From positions 1 through 64,000 of the forward strand of contig NZ_JACYHA010000009.1 in assembly GCF_014837155.1 (NCBI RefSeq): 64,000 nucleotides of DNA. Direction: 5' to 3'. This document shows, one piece after another, positions 7,761-17,430 of the stretch. Within the stretch, counting starts at the first letter, position 1. Every line of letters starts with the position of its first letter. Source of the DNA: Litchfieldia stipae (GTDB lineage: Bacteria; Bacillota; Bacilli; Bacillales; Bacillaceae_L). Below the pieces are notes generated by a model. The model saw only the letters and a program-made list of their open reading frames with translations, was not told where the DNA came from and did not search any database. A program made the position numbers and the translations under genes.

Positions 7761-8111
7761 CTAAAAATCGATGAGTCCCAAACTAATCTGTAAGGCTTCA
7801 TCCACTCTGTCCATCATCTCTTCGTCAAGATGGGTAATTTTGTCGGTTAGACGTTGCTTATCAATTGTACGAATTTGCTCTAGAAGAATAACTGAGTCAC
7901 GCTCAAAGCCATATTTCTCTGCATCAATTTCTACATGAGTAGGCAATTTTGCCTTCTGGATTTGCGCCGTTATTGCTGCAATAATGACTGTGGGACTAAA
8001 CCGATTCCCAATATCGTTTTGGATGACAAGAACTGGACGAACGCCGCCTTGCTCTGAACCAACAACTGGGGAGAGGTCAGCAAAATACACGTCGCCACGT
8101 TTAACAATCAA
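7761..8111 (-). CDS. ndoA: MazF-type mRNA interferase NdoA (EndoA)
   Basis: Ribosome-independent endoribonuclease toxin, 116 residues, the same length as B. subtilis EndoA. It starts [23 protein letters not shown] and continues with RPVLVIQND and the TVIIAAIT core of the MazF fold. EndoA cleaves at UACAU in B. subtilis; the same target is expected here. It lies four bases after the antitoxin stop codon, so the two are co-translated. The order alr-ndoAI-ndoA is conserved in Bacillus. Confidence 0.96.
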   Translation of the reverse strand: MIVKRGDVYFADLSPVVGSEQGGVRPVLVIQNDIGNRFSPTVIIAAITAQIQKAKLPTHVEIDAEKYGFERDSVILLEQIRTIDKQRLTDKITHLDEEMMDRVDEALQISLGLIDF

Positions 8112-8115
8112 TTGA

Positions 8116-8397
8116 TTACCCCCCGCTAACTAAGCGTTCCACGGTGTGGTCTGCCTCAGATTCTGCTAGGAAAGCCTCTGATGCGATGTTTAGATTAATT
8201 TTGGCCATTTCCATATAACCACGTCTCATAGACTCACGAATATGACGCTTCTTTCTCTCACGAAGGTACATTTTAGTCGCTTGATAAATTAGTTCATTAC
8301 GATTTCCATTTTCTTGCTTCACTAGTCCGTCTAATTCACTAATTAAGTTCTGTGGTAAACGAATTAATATTTCAGTTGTTGCGCTGGATTCAGACAC
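8116..8397 (-). CDS. ndoAI: Antitoxin NdoAI (EndoAI)
   Basis: Ribbon-helix-helix antitoxin that binds and inhibits NdoA. The GTG start at 8397 gives 93 residues beginning [10 protein letters not shown], matching the B. subtilis protein. GGAGG is nine bases before this GTG but only three before the ATG at 8403. The N-terminal RHH ([15 protein letters not shown]...NELIYQA) would bind DNA. The C-terminal tail with [14 protein letters not shown] and VERLVSGG contacts the toxin. Confidence 0.95.
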   Translation of the reverse strand: MSESSATTEILIRLPQNLISELDGLVKQENGNRNELIYQATKMYLRERKKRHIRESMRRGYMEMAKINLNIASEAFLAESEADHTVERLVSGG

Positions 8398-8612
8398 AAA
8401 CATACACCTCCACCATAACTACACACCATAATTATTCTATTCCACCTTCAATAATACCATTAAAATAAGGAGATGCAAAGCGAATTCCTTTATTCCCTCA
8501 CTATTATCGACATCTACTCTTACGTTTTATGCATGAAACATAAAGATTAACACATTTTCATCAACTATATACCAAGATTTTTGTTAATACACTTTAATTG
8601 ATTGAAGTCATC

Positions 8613-9779
8613 CTATAATAGGATTGTATTTCTCACTTCAATTATACTCTGTTTTTTCAAAAAAATACGAGGTACCCGAAAATTAATTGTGCATGGCACT
8701 TCATAGTTAATCGTTTCAAGCCTTGCTGCGACTTCATCAATCGAGATTGTTTCGTTCTCTTGAGTCCCAATCAGAGTAACCTGTGTACCAATTGGTAATT
8801 TTTTCGGGAGGCGTACCATTAATTGATCCATACATACGCGACCAATGATTTCACAGCGAACACCAGAAACTAACACTTCGGCTCCTTGATGCTTTCTAAT
8901 CCAGCCATCAGCATATCCAATCGGAACCGTCCCTACCCATTCCTCCACTTCTGCCGTATATGTTGCCCCATAGCTGACCTTATCACCCTTAGCCAGCTTT
9001 TTGACATGAACTAACTTACTGTGAAGTGAAAATGCCTCTTTTAGTGGATAAGGAATGATTTCCTTCATCTCCATAGATGGCGTTAAGCCGTACATCGCAA
9101 TCCCTAATCTAACCGCATTAAATGTTTTCTCAGGAAAACGCAATCCTGTAGCACTATTTCCAGTATGAACAAGCTCCGGTCTTACCGGTAAGGTTGAAAG
9201 CAGCTCATTAAACCGTTCAAACTGCTTGATAAAATAGGACAGATCAAGTTCATCTGCTGTTGCGAAATGAGTAAATACACCCTCTAAATGGAAATGTGAT
9301 CCGTTCTCAATAACCTCGAAAATTTCCGAAATTTCCTGTTCAGACCTTACACCTAAACGGCCCATGCCACTGTCAATCTTCAAATGAAATGTCAGTTTCT
9401 TATCGTCCTTAATATATTTACTTGCCTCGATTAACCACTCTGCATTGTACACCGTTAATGAAATCTGGTGCTCTGCAGCAACATTTGCATCCTCTGGTCT
9501 GGAGGCACCTAGCACAAGAATTGGAGCTCCTATACCATGCTTCCTTAAAGAAAGGGCCTCGTCCAAAAAAGCAACAGCTAAATATTGAGCACCTGATTCA
9601 AGCGCTACTCGTGCAACCTGTACATCACCATGTCCATAACCATTTGCTTTAACAACAGCAATCACCTTTTGTTCAGGTGACAGATGCTTAATCATTGAAC
9701 AAACATTTGCAGCTATACAATCTAAATCAACCTCAACCCATGTATCGCGATAAAAAGAAGTACTAGTCAAATCCAACAC
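8613..9779 (-). CDS. alr: Alanine racemase
   Basis: PLP enzyme making D-alanine for peptidoglycan, 388 residues. The PLP lysine is in AVVKANGYGHG (about residue 44), and the second catalytic base, a tyrosine, lies in VSYGATYTAE (about 267). GRVCMDQLMV is also typical. The start is GTG at 9779 or TTG at 9776 after AAGGAT; neither is decisive. It forms one conserved unit with ndoAI and ndoA and belongs functionally with ddl and murF further along. Confidence 0.96.
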   Translation of the reverse strand: MLDLTSTSFYRDTWVEVDLDCIAANVCSMIKHLSPEQKVIAVVKANGYGHGDVQVARVALESGAQYLAVAFLDEALSLRKHGIGAPILVLGASRPEDANVAAEHQISLTVYNAEWLIEASKYIKDDKKLTFHLKIDSGMGRLGVRSEQEISEIFEVIENGSHFHLEGVFTHFATADELDLSYFIKQFERFNELLSTLPVRPELVHTGNSATGLRFPEKTFNAVRLGIAMYGLTPSMEMKEIIPYPLKEAFSLHSKLVHVKKLAKGDKVSYGATYTAEVEEWVGTVPIGYADGWIRKHQGAEVLVSGVRCEIIGRVCMDQLMVRLPKKLPIGTQVTLIGTQENETISIDEVAARLETINYEVPCTINFRVPRIFLKKQSIIEVRNTILL

Positions 9780-9849
9780 ATCCTTACACCCAAATCATAT
9801 ATGTTAGATTATTATCCTAATGGTACTCGATGTCAATTACTTAACCAGC

Positions 9850-9902
9850 AAAAAAAAGAGGCTGCCAGAAAGCAGTATACACTTACTTTCTTGACAACCT
9901 CT
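9850..9902 (-). terminator. Terminator after ydcC
   Basis: Minus-strand long stem AGAGG.TG.CA.GAAAG with CTTTC.GGCAGCCTCT and seven T. Separates ydcC from alr. Confidence 0.85.
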
Positions 9903-9914
9903 TACTCATTAACC

Positions 9915-10928
9915 TTATTTCACCGCTTGCCCTTGAACAGAACGAGCAATATTCAATAACTCTTCCTGAGTTAAATCTTCTGATGCAAGCATGAAGTCAA
10001 CTCCATCATATGACCAAGATACCGTTTGATCTGTTAATGCACCAACTGTAAATCCAAGGTCAACAGGCTCACCACTTACAGTTGTTGTTGTGCTCACTTC
10101 AGATACTTGTGCCTTTTCTTGAATTAATGTATATGACTTGTCTCCACCACTAAATGTCATAACAATACGCTTTCCATTCTCAGTGTCGATTTCTTTTTCT
10201 TCAACAAGCTCTACACCTTCAATTTCTGCTTCTGGGTACATGACTGCCATTGGCTCAGAATCTACGCCACCCATAACAGGTACTTCTATTTTTGCTCCAG
10301 TCATGTTCTTATCAACAGTAAATGCATTATCATCAAATTTAGGATCGAACTCTGTTTTCGAGAATTCTACAATCAGTAACGGATTGCGATCTGGATCCAT
10401 TACCTTCACCATAACAGGTGTTAAATCCTTTTTATTAAAGATGATTTCCTGTGTAGGAAGCATTTTATTATTTTTATAATTCGTTTTAGTTTCAAATACA
10501 TACGTTTCCTTGTCGGCAGTGAACTTCGCTTCTGGGTCATTCTTAATATCTTCAACGAGTGATTCATATAAATAAGCCTGACTGCTATTTTGCGGCCAAT
10601 CACTTTGGAATCTAAAGCTCTTATTAAGTGCTGGTGTTAAAACAAATACCCCTTCATCGTTACGTAGGATCATTTGACTTTGATCTTTTTCGGCATTCTT
10701 AAGATTTACTCGGTAATAATCAGGTGTTTTATGCCAAATTTCCACTTCATATACCTGTGACTCATTGCCTGTTTGTAACGTCATTTTTGCATCTGCCTTG
10801 TAACCAGTAAGACTTTGTACTTTTTCGTCAAGTGCTTTAACGACATCCTCCTGAGACTTTTGCCCACATCCCGCAAGTGCTAGGATCGCGAATATTGCAA
10901 ATACTGACATTAATAACTTCTTCTTCAT
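9915..10928 (-). CDS. ydcC: LolA-like sporulation lipoprotein (YdcC)
   Basis: A 337-residue membrane-anchored lipoprotein with signal peptide and lipobox LALAGC (Cys about residue 21), then a LolA/LppX-type beta domain (YEVEIWHKTPDYYRVNL). The family holds lipid-like ligands in a half barrel. In B. subtilis ydcC is expressed from SigE during sporulation, but its function is not established. It lies between alr and acpS as in B. subtilis. The upstream gap contains a large inverted repeat (10940-11157). Confidence 0.9.
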   Translation of the reverse strand: MKKKLLMSVFAIFAILALAGCGQKSQEDVVKALDEKVQSLTGYKADAKMTLQTGNESQVYEVEIWHKTPDYYRVNLKNAEKDQSQMILRNDEGVFVLTPALNKSFRFQSDWPQNSSQAYLYESLVEDIKNDPEAKFTADKETYVFETKTNYKNNKMLPTQEIIFNKKDLTPVMVKVMDPDRNPLLIVEFSKTEFDPKFDDNAFTVDKNMTGAKIEVPVMGGVDSEPMAVMYPEAEIEGVELVEEKEIDTENGKRIVMTFSGGDKSYTLIQEKAQVSEVSTTTTVSGEPVDLGFTVGALTDQTVSWSYDGVDFMLASEDLTQEELLNIARSVQGQAVK

Positions 10929-10939
10929 TCCTTCAACCC

Positions 10940-11157
10940 CTTTGCCTCATTTCGACGAAATAAAGAGCTAAGGTGGATTAATGATGAATCGTTCACTTAA
11001 AGGTGTTGTACCGTACTGATAGAACCCCCAGTTATTCTAGGATGTACATTCACTACATACATCTTGTCTATTCCCCGTTATAACGCTACCCTTTATCAAC
11101 GATTCATCACCAACTACACCTTGTCTCCCCTTCTGCAATCATTTATATGAGGCAAAG
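10940..11157. repeat. Intergenic inverted repeat, arms about 55 bases
   Basis: The gap between ydcC and acpS is bounded by CTTTGCCTCAT (10940-10950) and its exact complement (11147-11157). Further in, TGATGAATCGTT (10982-10993) pairs with AACGATTCATCA (11098-11109). AAGGTG (10970-10975) and CACCTT (11117-11122) lie between these blocks. The middle 100 bases hold smaller imperfect palindromes. No coding capacity. It could be a degenerate mini-element or a hairpin-forming leader. Confidence 0.75.
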
Positions 11158-11173
11158 TTGGAGAATATGCAGA

Positions 11174-11533
11174 CTAGCTTGACAAGCTTTCAATAATTAC
11201 TTGAGCAATTGCATATTCCTTACTATGAGAGATAGATAAATGAACGATTTCGGCGCCTTTTCCTTCGATATGAGGCTTTCCAAATTCATCAGAAAAAATT
11301 TCAATATCCTGAAAGCTTAGATCCTTCCCAATACCCGTACCTATAGCTTTCGAATAAGCTTCCTTCGCCGCAAACCTTCCAGCAAGATATTCAATTTGTC
11401 TATGTCCTGTATATTGATGGTATTTATTGATTTCTTTTTCTGTTAGGATACGTGAAATAAATTTTTTTTGCCGTTCTGCAATTTTTTTTATCCGATCTAA
11501 TTCCACAATATCTATTCCGATTCCAACTATCAT
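11174..11533 (-). CDS. acpS: Holo-[acyl-carrier-protein] synthase
   Basis: Transfers the 4'-phosphopantetheine of CoA to acyl carrier protein in fatty-acid synthesis. 119 residues, usual for the AcpS type. The catalytic Mg-binding Asp is in GIGIDIVEL (about residue 8) and the Glu in [11 protein letters not shown] (about 58), with [12 protein letters not shown] near the end. The Shine-Dalgarno sequence (GGAAGG) is rather far from the ATG. Divergent from the rhomboid gene, as in B. subtilis. Confidence 0.96.
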   Translation of the reverse strand: MIVGIGIDIVELDRIKKIAERQKKFISRILTEKEINKYHQYTGHRQIEYLAGRFAAKEAYSKAIGTGIGKDLSFQDIEIFSDEFGKPHIEGKGAEIVHLSISHSKEYAIAQVIIESLSS

Positions 11534-11670
11534 CGTTAGAGAAACCCTTCCTTCTATTTAAACTATTTTTACATATAATGTACAAACACCTCTTAATGGA
11601 TGGAAAACAGTTATATGTGCTACCATTCTTATAAGAGTATACCTAAATGCCATGAAAAAGGAGTTTTTTT

Positions 11671-12270
11671 ATGTTTACACGAACAGAGAGCTTTAAAGAA
11701 TTTTTAAGATTTTATCCTATTATATCAGTCATAATCGCCATCCACATCTTTCTCTGGGTTCTCCTAGCTCTTCCAGCACTTGGCGGCGGCCCTCTTCTTA
11801 ATCAGATGGTTGGATACAATGTGTTAATCACTGAAGGAGAGTATTGGCGTCTTGTTACTCCGATTTTCGTTCATGCTAGCTTCACTCATATGCTGTTTAA
11901 TTCCTTTTCATTAGTTCTCTTTGGGCCTGCATTAGAGAGAATGCTTGGAAAAAGCAAATTTATCGCACTCTATCTAAGCACAGGTGTGATTGCGAATATT
12001 GCTACCTACATTATACAGCATGAGCATTTCAGACATGTCGGTTCCTCTGGCGCTATATTTGGTCTGTTCGGTTTGTATTTATATATGGTAGTGAAAAGAA
12101 AAGATTTAATTAGTTGCGCAAACTCACAATTAATTATGACCATCCTTGTGATTGGACTTGTTATGACATTCCTAAATTCCAATATCAATATTACCGGTCA
12201 TTTATTCGGATTATTTGCTGGCTTCTTACTAGCCCCATTCTTCCTTGGCAAACGTCGCCGGTATATATGA
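11671..12270 (+). CDS. Rhomboid-family intramembrane serine protease (YdcA)
   Basis: A 199-residue membrane protein of six predicted helices. The catalytic Ser is in GSSGAIFGL (about residue 124). The conserved His is in NITGHLFGLFAG near residue 175, and HASFTHMLFNS is the typical second-helix signature. It cleaves membrane proteins within the bilayer; the substrate is unknown. AAAAAGGAG precedes the ATG. It ends convergently against ydbT with a shared hairpin. Confidence 0.92.
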   Translation: MFTRTESFKEFLRFYPIISVIIAIHIFLWVLLALPALGGGPLLNQMVGYNVLITEGEYWRLVTPIFVHASFTHMLFNSFSLVLFGPALERMLGKSKFIALYLSTGVIANIATYIIQHEHFRHVGSSGAIFGLFGLYLYMVVKRKDLISCANSQLIMTILVIGLVMTFLNSNINITGHLFGLFAGFLLAPFFLGKRRRYI

Positions 12271-12316
12271 AAAAAAAAGAGAAAGGCCGCTATCATTAAG
12301 CGTCTTTCTCTTTTTG
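12271..12316. terminator. Bidirectional terminator between rhomboid gene and ydbT
   Basis: AGAGAAAG..CGCT and AGCG.CTTTCTCT form a stem flanked by A and T runs. It overlaps the last codons of ydbT (stop at 12296-12298). Confidence 0.85.
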
Positions 12317-13753
12317 TTGTCCTTGACTAGAATACCACTTATATATCTCTTCTCCTTGTCCCTCTGAAACATCCACGACTTTGAAATGCTTACCCGCGAC
12401 ACTTGATTTGATGGACGCTTGAATGGTAGATAGAGATCTTCTTTTTTGAAAAAATGATTGTTGCTGTTCCATCGCCTGGACCCTTTTCTTCTTCATAATG
12501 ACGGTCACTCGACTTATAAAGCGATAACGTAGGACAAGATGTTCCTCGCCCTCTCTGAAGCCTACCGCCGCATCACGGTATCTAAGATAGCCAATGAGCA
12601 TCATGATAGGAATAAGAATTACACTCCAAGCACCTCTCGTATCAAAAAAATAGGTGAGAGGAATGACAAGAAGCAACACTGGTAACGTAGCTCTCAACAT
12701 ATACCTTATTAACGAACGATGTGGTATAGAATTGATATCCATTTCTCCATCAAATTCAGGAATAAATTCAGCCAATTTCCTCTCAAAACCTTCCCTCTTA
12801 ATCAGTGGAAAAAGAACCGTTGAAAAACCTTCTGATTTGTCTTCCGCCGAGCCCCCAGCAGTTTCCAACACCACTGTGGCATAGCCTAAAAATTGCCTTA
12901 CTGGGTTCTCTACCAGCCTTACAGCTTGTATTCTTTTCAATGGGATCGTTAGCTTTCTTTTTTCAAAAAATCCTTGAGTCACGATTAACTCTTGCTCCCT
13001 TTTGGTAAGCGAGAAGTTTGCATACCTTAAAACAACGATCAACATTCCAATAAGCCAGGCTATTACAAGAAAGACAATTGAAAAAAGGATGGCATATACG
13101 ATCAAATTCACTTGAAACCACTTATTGACCCCTTCAAAAATAGTGTCATATGGGATAAGGTCATCAACTTGAGTGAAGAGAGCAATAAATCCAGACAGTA
13201 CTATACCAATCCCACCAGAAGTTGTGGCAGCTAGAAGTAACTCTTTCTGACTTAGATGATATGTAGAGGGTGTCTTCTCTTCCACGACCACTTCATCTTC
13301 ATCCACCTTCGAATGCTGAATAATATCCTGAAGACGTTCTGCTTCTTCTTCGGTAATGGCCGTTAATACCGCTTCCGCCTCCGCTCCACCACCAGCCGTT
13401 TGGAGCTGTAGCTTAACAACACGAAACATTCGTTGTATTAATCCTGAAGTCACATCAATTGTCTGTATTCGTTCAAGTGGAATATAGCGTTTTTTACGAA
13501 TGAACACGCCATATTCAATTCGAAATTCTCCTTCTTCAACTCTGTAGGTAAACCGATACCAATGAAGAAATCCTGCTATTAACAAACCTACCAAAAGGAG
13601 TATGATTCCTATAATCTGCAATAATTCTGCTAACGGACTACTTCCTCTTCCACTAAAGAAAAAAAGAAACACGAACGGGATAAGTAGTTCTCGGATTCGC
13701 TGAAAAAAGGTAATGATTGCTGCAAAGGGATGCATTCTTTTTGCACTAAACAT
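12296..13753 (-). CDS. ydbT: PH-domain membrane protein YdbT
   Basis: A large membrane protein of about 485 residues with three bacterial PH (bPH2, former DUF304) repeats. The first has KRYIPLERIQTIDV, the second RKLTIPLKRIQAVRL, and the third is near the C terminus. The repeats are separated by hydrophobic segments. Its start overlaps the end of ydbS. The third of three consecutive ATGs suits the AGGGTGG site best. The ydbS-ydbT pair is conserved; in B. subtilis it has been linked to resistance to certain bacteriocins such as amylocyclicin. Confidence 0.9.
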   Translation of the reverse strand: MFSAKRMHPFAAIITFFQRIRELLIPFVFLFFFSGRGSSPLAELLQIIGIILLLVGLLIAGFLHWYRFTYRVEEGEFRIEYGVFIRKKRYIPLERIQTIDVTSGLIQRMFRVVKLQLQTAGGGAEAEAVLTAITEEEAERLQDIIQHSKVDEDEVVVEEKTPSTYHLSQKELLLAATTSGGIGIVLSGFIALFTQVDDLIPYDTIFEGVNKWFQVNLIVYAILFSIVFLVIAWLIGMLIVVLRYANFSLTKREQELIVTQGFFEKRKLTIPLKRIQAVRLVENPVRQFLGYATVVLETAGGSAEDKSEGFSTVLFPLIKREGFERKLAEFIPEFDGEMDINSIPHRSLIRYMLRATLPVLLLVIPLTYFFDTRGAWSVILIPIMMLIGYLRYRDAAVGFREGEEHLVLRYRFISRVTVIMKKKRVQAMEQQQSFFQKRRSLSTIQASIKSSVAGKHFKVVDVSEGQGEEIYKWYSSQGQQKEKDA

Positions 13754-14225
13754 CATCATCCACCCTTGCTAGCCTGGAAATAAAGTCTCGTAATTCATCC
13801 GCTTCATCCAAATCAAGTGCTGGAATCTCATGAACTGTTGCAGCCGTTGATATTGTAACTGAGGCTAAGTCATAAGCTCGCAAAATAGGCCCTTGTTTTG
13901 TATCAACATGCTGGACACGCATCATCGGAATAATCGTCCTTTTTACCACAAATACCCCTTGTTGAATTTCAACCTCATGTTCAAATACTTCGTATCTCCA
14001 TCTCTTCCATCGAACATTTGGTATGATAAATACCGATACAATCGTCTCTATGATTGAAGCTGATAATAACAATAGAAATAACCAAAATGGCCAATCAAAC
14101 ATCCTGTTCATGATAAATGCACCTATAACAATCAGCCAACCAACAGCTGAGCTAATCGTTGCTGAAATTCTCCATGCTGGTAGTGCACGTTTACTTATTT
14201 GCTTTCGAGGAGCTTCCCTCATCAT
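13746..14225 (-). CDS. ydbS: PH-domain membrane protein YdbS
   Basis: A 159-residue protein with two hydrophobic helices (about 20-60) followed by one bPH2 domain with VKRTIIPMMRVQHVDTKQGP. It overlaps ydbT by eight bases, indicating translational coupling and a joint membrane complex. The start is either of two adjacent ATGs behind GGGGG. The function is inferred only from partnership with YdbT. Confidence 0.9.
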   Translation of the reverse strand: MMREAPRKQISKRALPAWRISATISSAVGWLIVIGAFIMNRMFDWPFWLFLLLLSASIIETIVSVFIIPNVRWKRWRYEVFEHEVEIQQGVFVVKRTIIPMMRVQHVDTKQGPILRAYDLASVTISTAATVHEIPALDLDEADELRDFISRLARVDDDV

Positions 14226-14366
14226 TTACCCCCATTTCTTACAACATTCTCTGTTTGCTTAATAGTATAAACGAAGATATCTATTCATGAAAGGATATGC
14301 AGATTTGACCTAGCCATTCAACTAGGTTGTTTGGGTAGCAAATTTTTGTGACGGCTTTTCAAGGAT

Positions 14367-15332
14367 TCACCTAATTCTAAAGCTAGCTCCATCAATCATT
14401 TCAATTTCAGGATATTTTTTCAAATCGTCCATTAATCTAAATAAAGCATTATCCTTTTCTTTCGCTTCAATCATGCAGTCTATTTCTGCTATACTTCCTT
14501 TGATTGATGATAAAAAGTCCATAAACATGGATGGATCAATGAAGTCAGCATGAGCTCTAAATTCTTTTTCATTACGGGGACTGGAAATATGCATTTTCAT
14601 CGGGAGGCTTGAATGCTTCCAGGTACCCACCATCCTCTCCCACTCACCTTCCCATTCTATACGCTCATGATAGGCTAAATGATGGTGATAATCGAACACA
14701 ATTGGCACCGCCAACTTTTCACATAGATAGAGTGTATCCAAGAGGTTAAAGGTTGTATCATCATTTTCTAACATAATCATTTTTTGAACTTTAAGTGGAA
14801 TAGTACCCCAATTACTAATAAACTGTTCTAACGCCATTTCCTTATCATCATAAGCTCCACCAATGTGTATGACACAACGATGTTCTTGGTTGATTCCCAT
14901 CCCTCGTAGTAGTGCTTCATGAATAGTTAAGTTTTTAACAGATTGTTTAATGATTTCCTTATCATTCGTAGTGAATACTACAAAGTGATCTGGATGAAAC
15001 CCAATTCTCATTGGATGCTTTGTTAAGAAATCTTTAATTTCGTTTAAGGATTCCTTTAATGGCCTCATAAATTTCCAATCTTCCACTTCCTCATGACCAG
15101 CAAGTGGAATTAGCCTTGAACTAAGCCTGAAGAATTTAATATCGTTTGCTACATTATATTTTAATAGGCGTAAACAATTATGAAGATTGCTTTTAGCTAT
15201 TCGTTCAAGTTTTGCGATTGCAGCGTCACGGTCTTTTATTTTTTTAAATTGGGCTAGTGTCATCGTTTGAGACGGGGAGCTATTTTGCAGATTCATACTC
15301 ATTGCAACGTATCCTAATTTAACAATTGTCAC
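14367..15332 (-). CDS. uvsE: UV DNA damage endonuclease
   Basis: UvdE-type endonuclease that nicks DNA 5' to UV photoproducts and some other lesions. It has a TIM-barrel with metal-binding His/Asp/Glu residues: MRIGFHPDHF, MLENDD, IVFDYHHH. The GTG at 15332 (MTIVKLGYVAMS) follows GAGG by eight bases and matches the usual family N terminus; the open frame extends three codons further upstream. 321 residues. Inserted between ydbS and cshA relative to B. subtilis, which has uvsE elsewhere. Confidence 0.92.
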   Translation of the reverse strand: MTIVKLGYVAMSMNLQNSSPSQTMTLAQFKKIKDRDAAIAKLERIAKSNLHNCLRLLKYNVANDIKFFRLSSRLIPLAGHEEVEDWKFMRPLKESLNEIKDFLTKHPMRIGFHPDHFVVFTTNDKEIIKQSVKNLTIHEALLRGMGINQEHRCVIHIGGAYDDKEMALEQFISNWGTIPLKVQKMIMLENDDTTFNLLDTLYLCEKLAVPIVFDYHHHLAYHERIEWEGEWERMVGTWKHSSLPMKMHISSPRNEKEFRAHADFIDPSMFMDFLSSIKGSIAEIDCMIEAKEKDNALFRLMDDLKKYPEIEMIDGASFRIR

Positions 15333-15426
15333 GAGTGGCACCTCATTAATTTCTGTGTGATTTTACTTATTATGTCCTACCACTCTATTAGCTAATAAAG
15401 GAAAAATTGTTATGTCCCAAAATACG

Positions 15427-15456
15427 CAAAAAAAGAACAGTGTTTTCACACTGTCC
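15427..15456 (-). terminator. Terminator after cshA
   Basis: Minus-strand GACAGTGT-GAAA-ACACTGTT followed by CTTTTTTT. Confidence 0.9.
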
Positions 15457-15467
15457 TCTTCATCATA

Positions 15468-16961
15468 TTAAGCTTCAGTTTTGCGGAAATTTCTGCGTTT
15501 TCCTCCACCAGTGGATTGTCTATTTCTATTTTGACCTCCACCTTGGCCTGAACGGTTTTTACTTTGTTGTTGATTTCCTTTATAACGGTTTCTACCGCCA
15601 TCTCTGCTACCACCACGGTTATCAGAACGATCTCTTCTTGAACGCATTGGTGCTTCTTCAGTTAGTTTGATTGGAGTTTGATCAGGCTCTTTTGTCATCA
15701 TCTTAATTGCAGCTGCGACAACTGATACTGAATCATGCTCTTCTAACAACTCTTCAGCAGCACTCTTATAGTATGAGATATTTTCATTTGTAATCGTGTT
15801 AGTTAGCTTTTCAATTGTTAATTTTTGTTGACCTTCTAGTGCCTCATCAAGAGTTGGAGGAGTTAGACGCTCCATCTTACTCTTTGTTGTTCTTTCAACA
15901 TTCTTCAGCTGACCCATTTCTCTTGGTGTTACGAAAGTCATCGCTAAACCATGTTTACCAGCACGACCTGTACGTCCAATACGGTGAACATAGCTTTCTG
16001 GATCTTGAGGAATATCAAAGTTGTATACATGTGTTACACCGGAAATATCTAATCCACGTGCTGCCACATCCGTTGCAACTAACACTTCAATTGATCCCTC
16101 TTTGAACTTACGAAGAACTGAAATACGTTTCGCTTGGCTTAAATCACCGTGAATTCCTTCAGCTGCATAGCCTCTTAAAGTAAGTGCTTCTGAAAGCTCA
16201 TCAACACGACGTTTTGTACGCCCAAATATGATTGCAAGCTCTGGTGACTGGCTATCTAACAAACGAGTTAAATAATCAAACTTTTTCTTTTCTTGAGCTT
16301 CAACATAGTATTGCTTAATGTTTGGTGTTGTCATTTCTTTTGTCTTCACCTTAACAACTTGAGGATCCTTCATGAATCGCTCTGCAATTCGTTGAATTGG
16401 ACCTGGCATTGTAGCTGAGAACAGTAATGTTTGACGATCTTCAGGAATTCCCTTTAAGATAGCTTCGATATCCTCAATGAATCCCATGTTTAACATTTCA
16501 TCTGCTTCATCTAATACAACTGTGTGTACATTCTGAAGACGTAATGTTTTACGATTAATATGGTCAATAATTCGTCCTGGTGTTCCAACAATAATGTGTG
16601 GACCTTTTTTCAATGAACGAATCTGACGACTAATGTCTTGTCCACCATAGATTGGTAGGATATTTACACGATTGAATTGACCAATTTTATTTAACTCTTC
16701 AGCTACTTGAATGGCTAATTCTCTAGTAGGTGCTACAACAATACCTTGAACACTGTTATCTTTAACATCAATTTTTTCAATTAACGGGATACCGAATGCA
16801 GCTGTTTTTCCTGTACCTGTTTGTGCTTGACCGATTACGTCATTACCTTCTAACGCAAGTGGAATTGTTTGTGATTGAATTGGTGTTGCCTCTTCAAACC
16901 CCATCTTACTGATTGACTTCATTAATAATTCGCCTATACCTAATTCTGAAAATGTTGCCAA
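15468..16961 (-). CDS. cshA: DEAD-box RNA helicase CshA
   Basis: ATP-dependent RNA helicase of the RNA degradosome and cold adaptation, 497 residues. Helicase motifs are in order: Q motif (GFEEATPIQ), AQTGTGKTA (I), PTRELA, TPGRI, DEAD (about 148), SAT, and [10 protein letters not shown] (VI). The C-terminal tail beyond about 430 is rich in Arg, Gly and Asn (RGG-like), as in B. subtilis CshA. The start is TTG with a rather distant GGAG. A leader of about 460 bases precedes it. Confidence 0.95.
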   Translation of the reverse strand: MATFSELGIGELLMKSISKMGFEEATPIQSQTIPLALEGNDVIGQAQTGTGKTAAFGIPLIEKIDVKDNSVQGIVVAPTRELAIQVAEELNKIGQFNRVNILPIYGGQDISRQIRSLKKGPHIIVGTPGRIIDHINRKTLRLQNVHTVVLDEADEMLNMGFIEDIEAILKGIPEDRQTLLFSATMPGPIQRIAERFMKDPQVVKVKTKEMTTPNIKQYYVEAQEKKKFDYLTRLLDSQSPELAIIFGRTKRRVDELSEALTLRGYAAEGIHGDLSQAKRISVLRKFKEGSIEVLVATDVAARGLDISGVTHVYNFDIPQDPESYVHRIGRTGRAGKHGLAMTFVTPREMGQLKNVERTTKSKMERLTPPTLDEALEGQQKLTIEKLTNTITNENISYYKSAAEELLEEHDSVSVVAAAIKMMTKEPDQTPIKLTEEAPMRSRRDRSDNRGGSRDGGRNRYKGNQQQSKNRSGQGGGQNRNRQSTGGGKRRNFRKTEA

Positions 16962-17424
16962 ATTATTTCAAACTCCTTTTTATTAACATATATTACAATG
17001 AGAAAATGACTTGTCAGACGGTAAACTTATAGTTACTTGACTAACGCCCCGTTAGGTCAATTATATGTTTCACTTCGGTCACTTCACTGTAAGGCAACTA
17101 TATGTATTCCATCATCGTCACTCGATGAATTAAAGATACGTACGTTCTATATAAAACACCTTACACTTCTGTACCCATTTGCGAAATCACCTATTTAATC
17201 ATAATTATAGGCGATTGCCAGTTCCTAGTAAGAGCAATTTCTCTTTTTGCTCTTAAAAAAAGGACATTTCCGATATACGGATAGTATGCCCAAGGTTCAC
17301 GTCCAAAAAGTTAATAGGAGGGTTTTTACTCCTTTTTTTGCAAACTCCCTCTTTTAACACTGTAAATGTTATCTTAACACTTCATATTATTAATTGCAAA
17401 CTTGGGTCTATTCATTTAACGTAA
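16962..17424 (-). promoter_or_regulatory. Long structured 5' leader of cshA
   Basis: Starting at the promoter at 17431-17458, the transcript would run about 460 bases before cshA. It includes a strong hairpin CTAACG-GGG-CGTTAG (about 17039-17061) flanked by TTGAC/GTCAA. Another hairpin is AAGAGCAA...TTGCTCTT (about 17230-17255). There is also a GGAC...GTCC pairing followed by seven T (about 17260-17305). Repeated ATATA.TTG blocks lie near 17070-17120. No known riboswitch class was recognised. Cold- or helicase-responsive control is a guess. Confidence 0.45.
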
Positions 17425-17430
17425 AGATTG

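Noticed and set aside
17230-17255. AAGAGCAA/TTGCTCTT hairpin as a terminator
   Set aside because: The homopolymer run is on the wrong side for either transcript, so it is listed only as part of the cshA leader structure.
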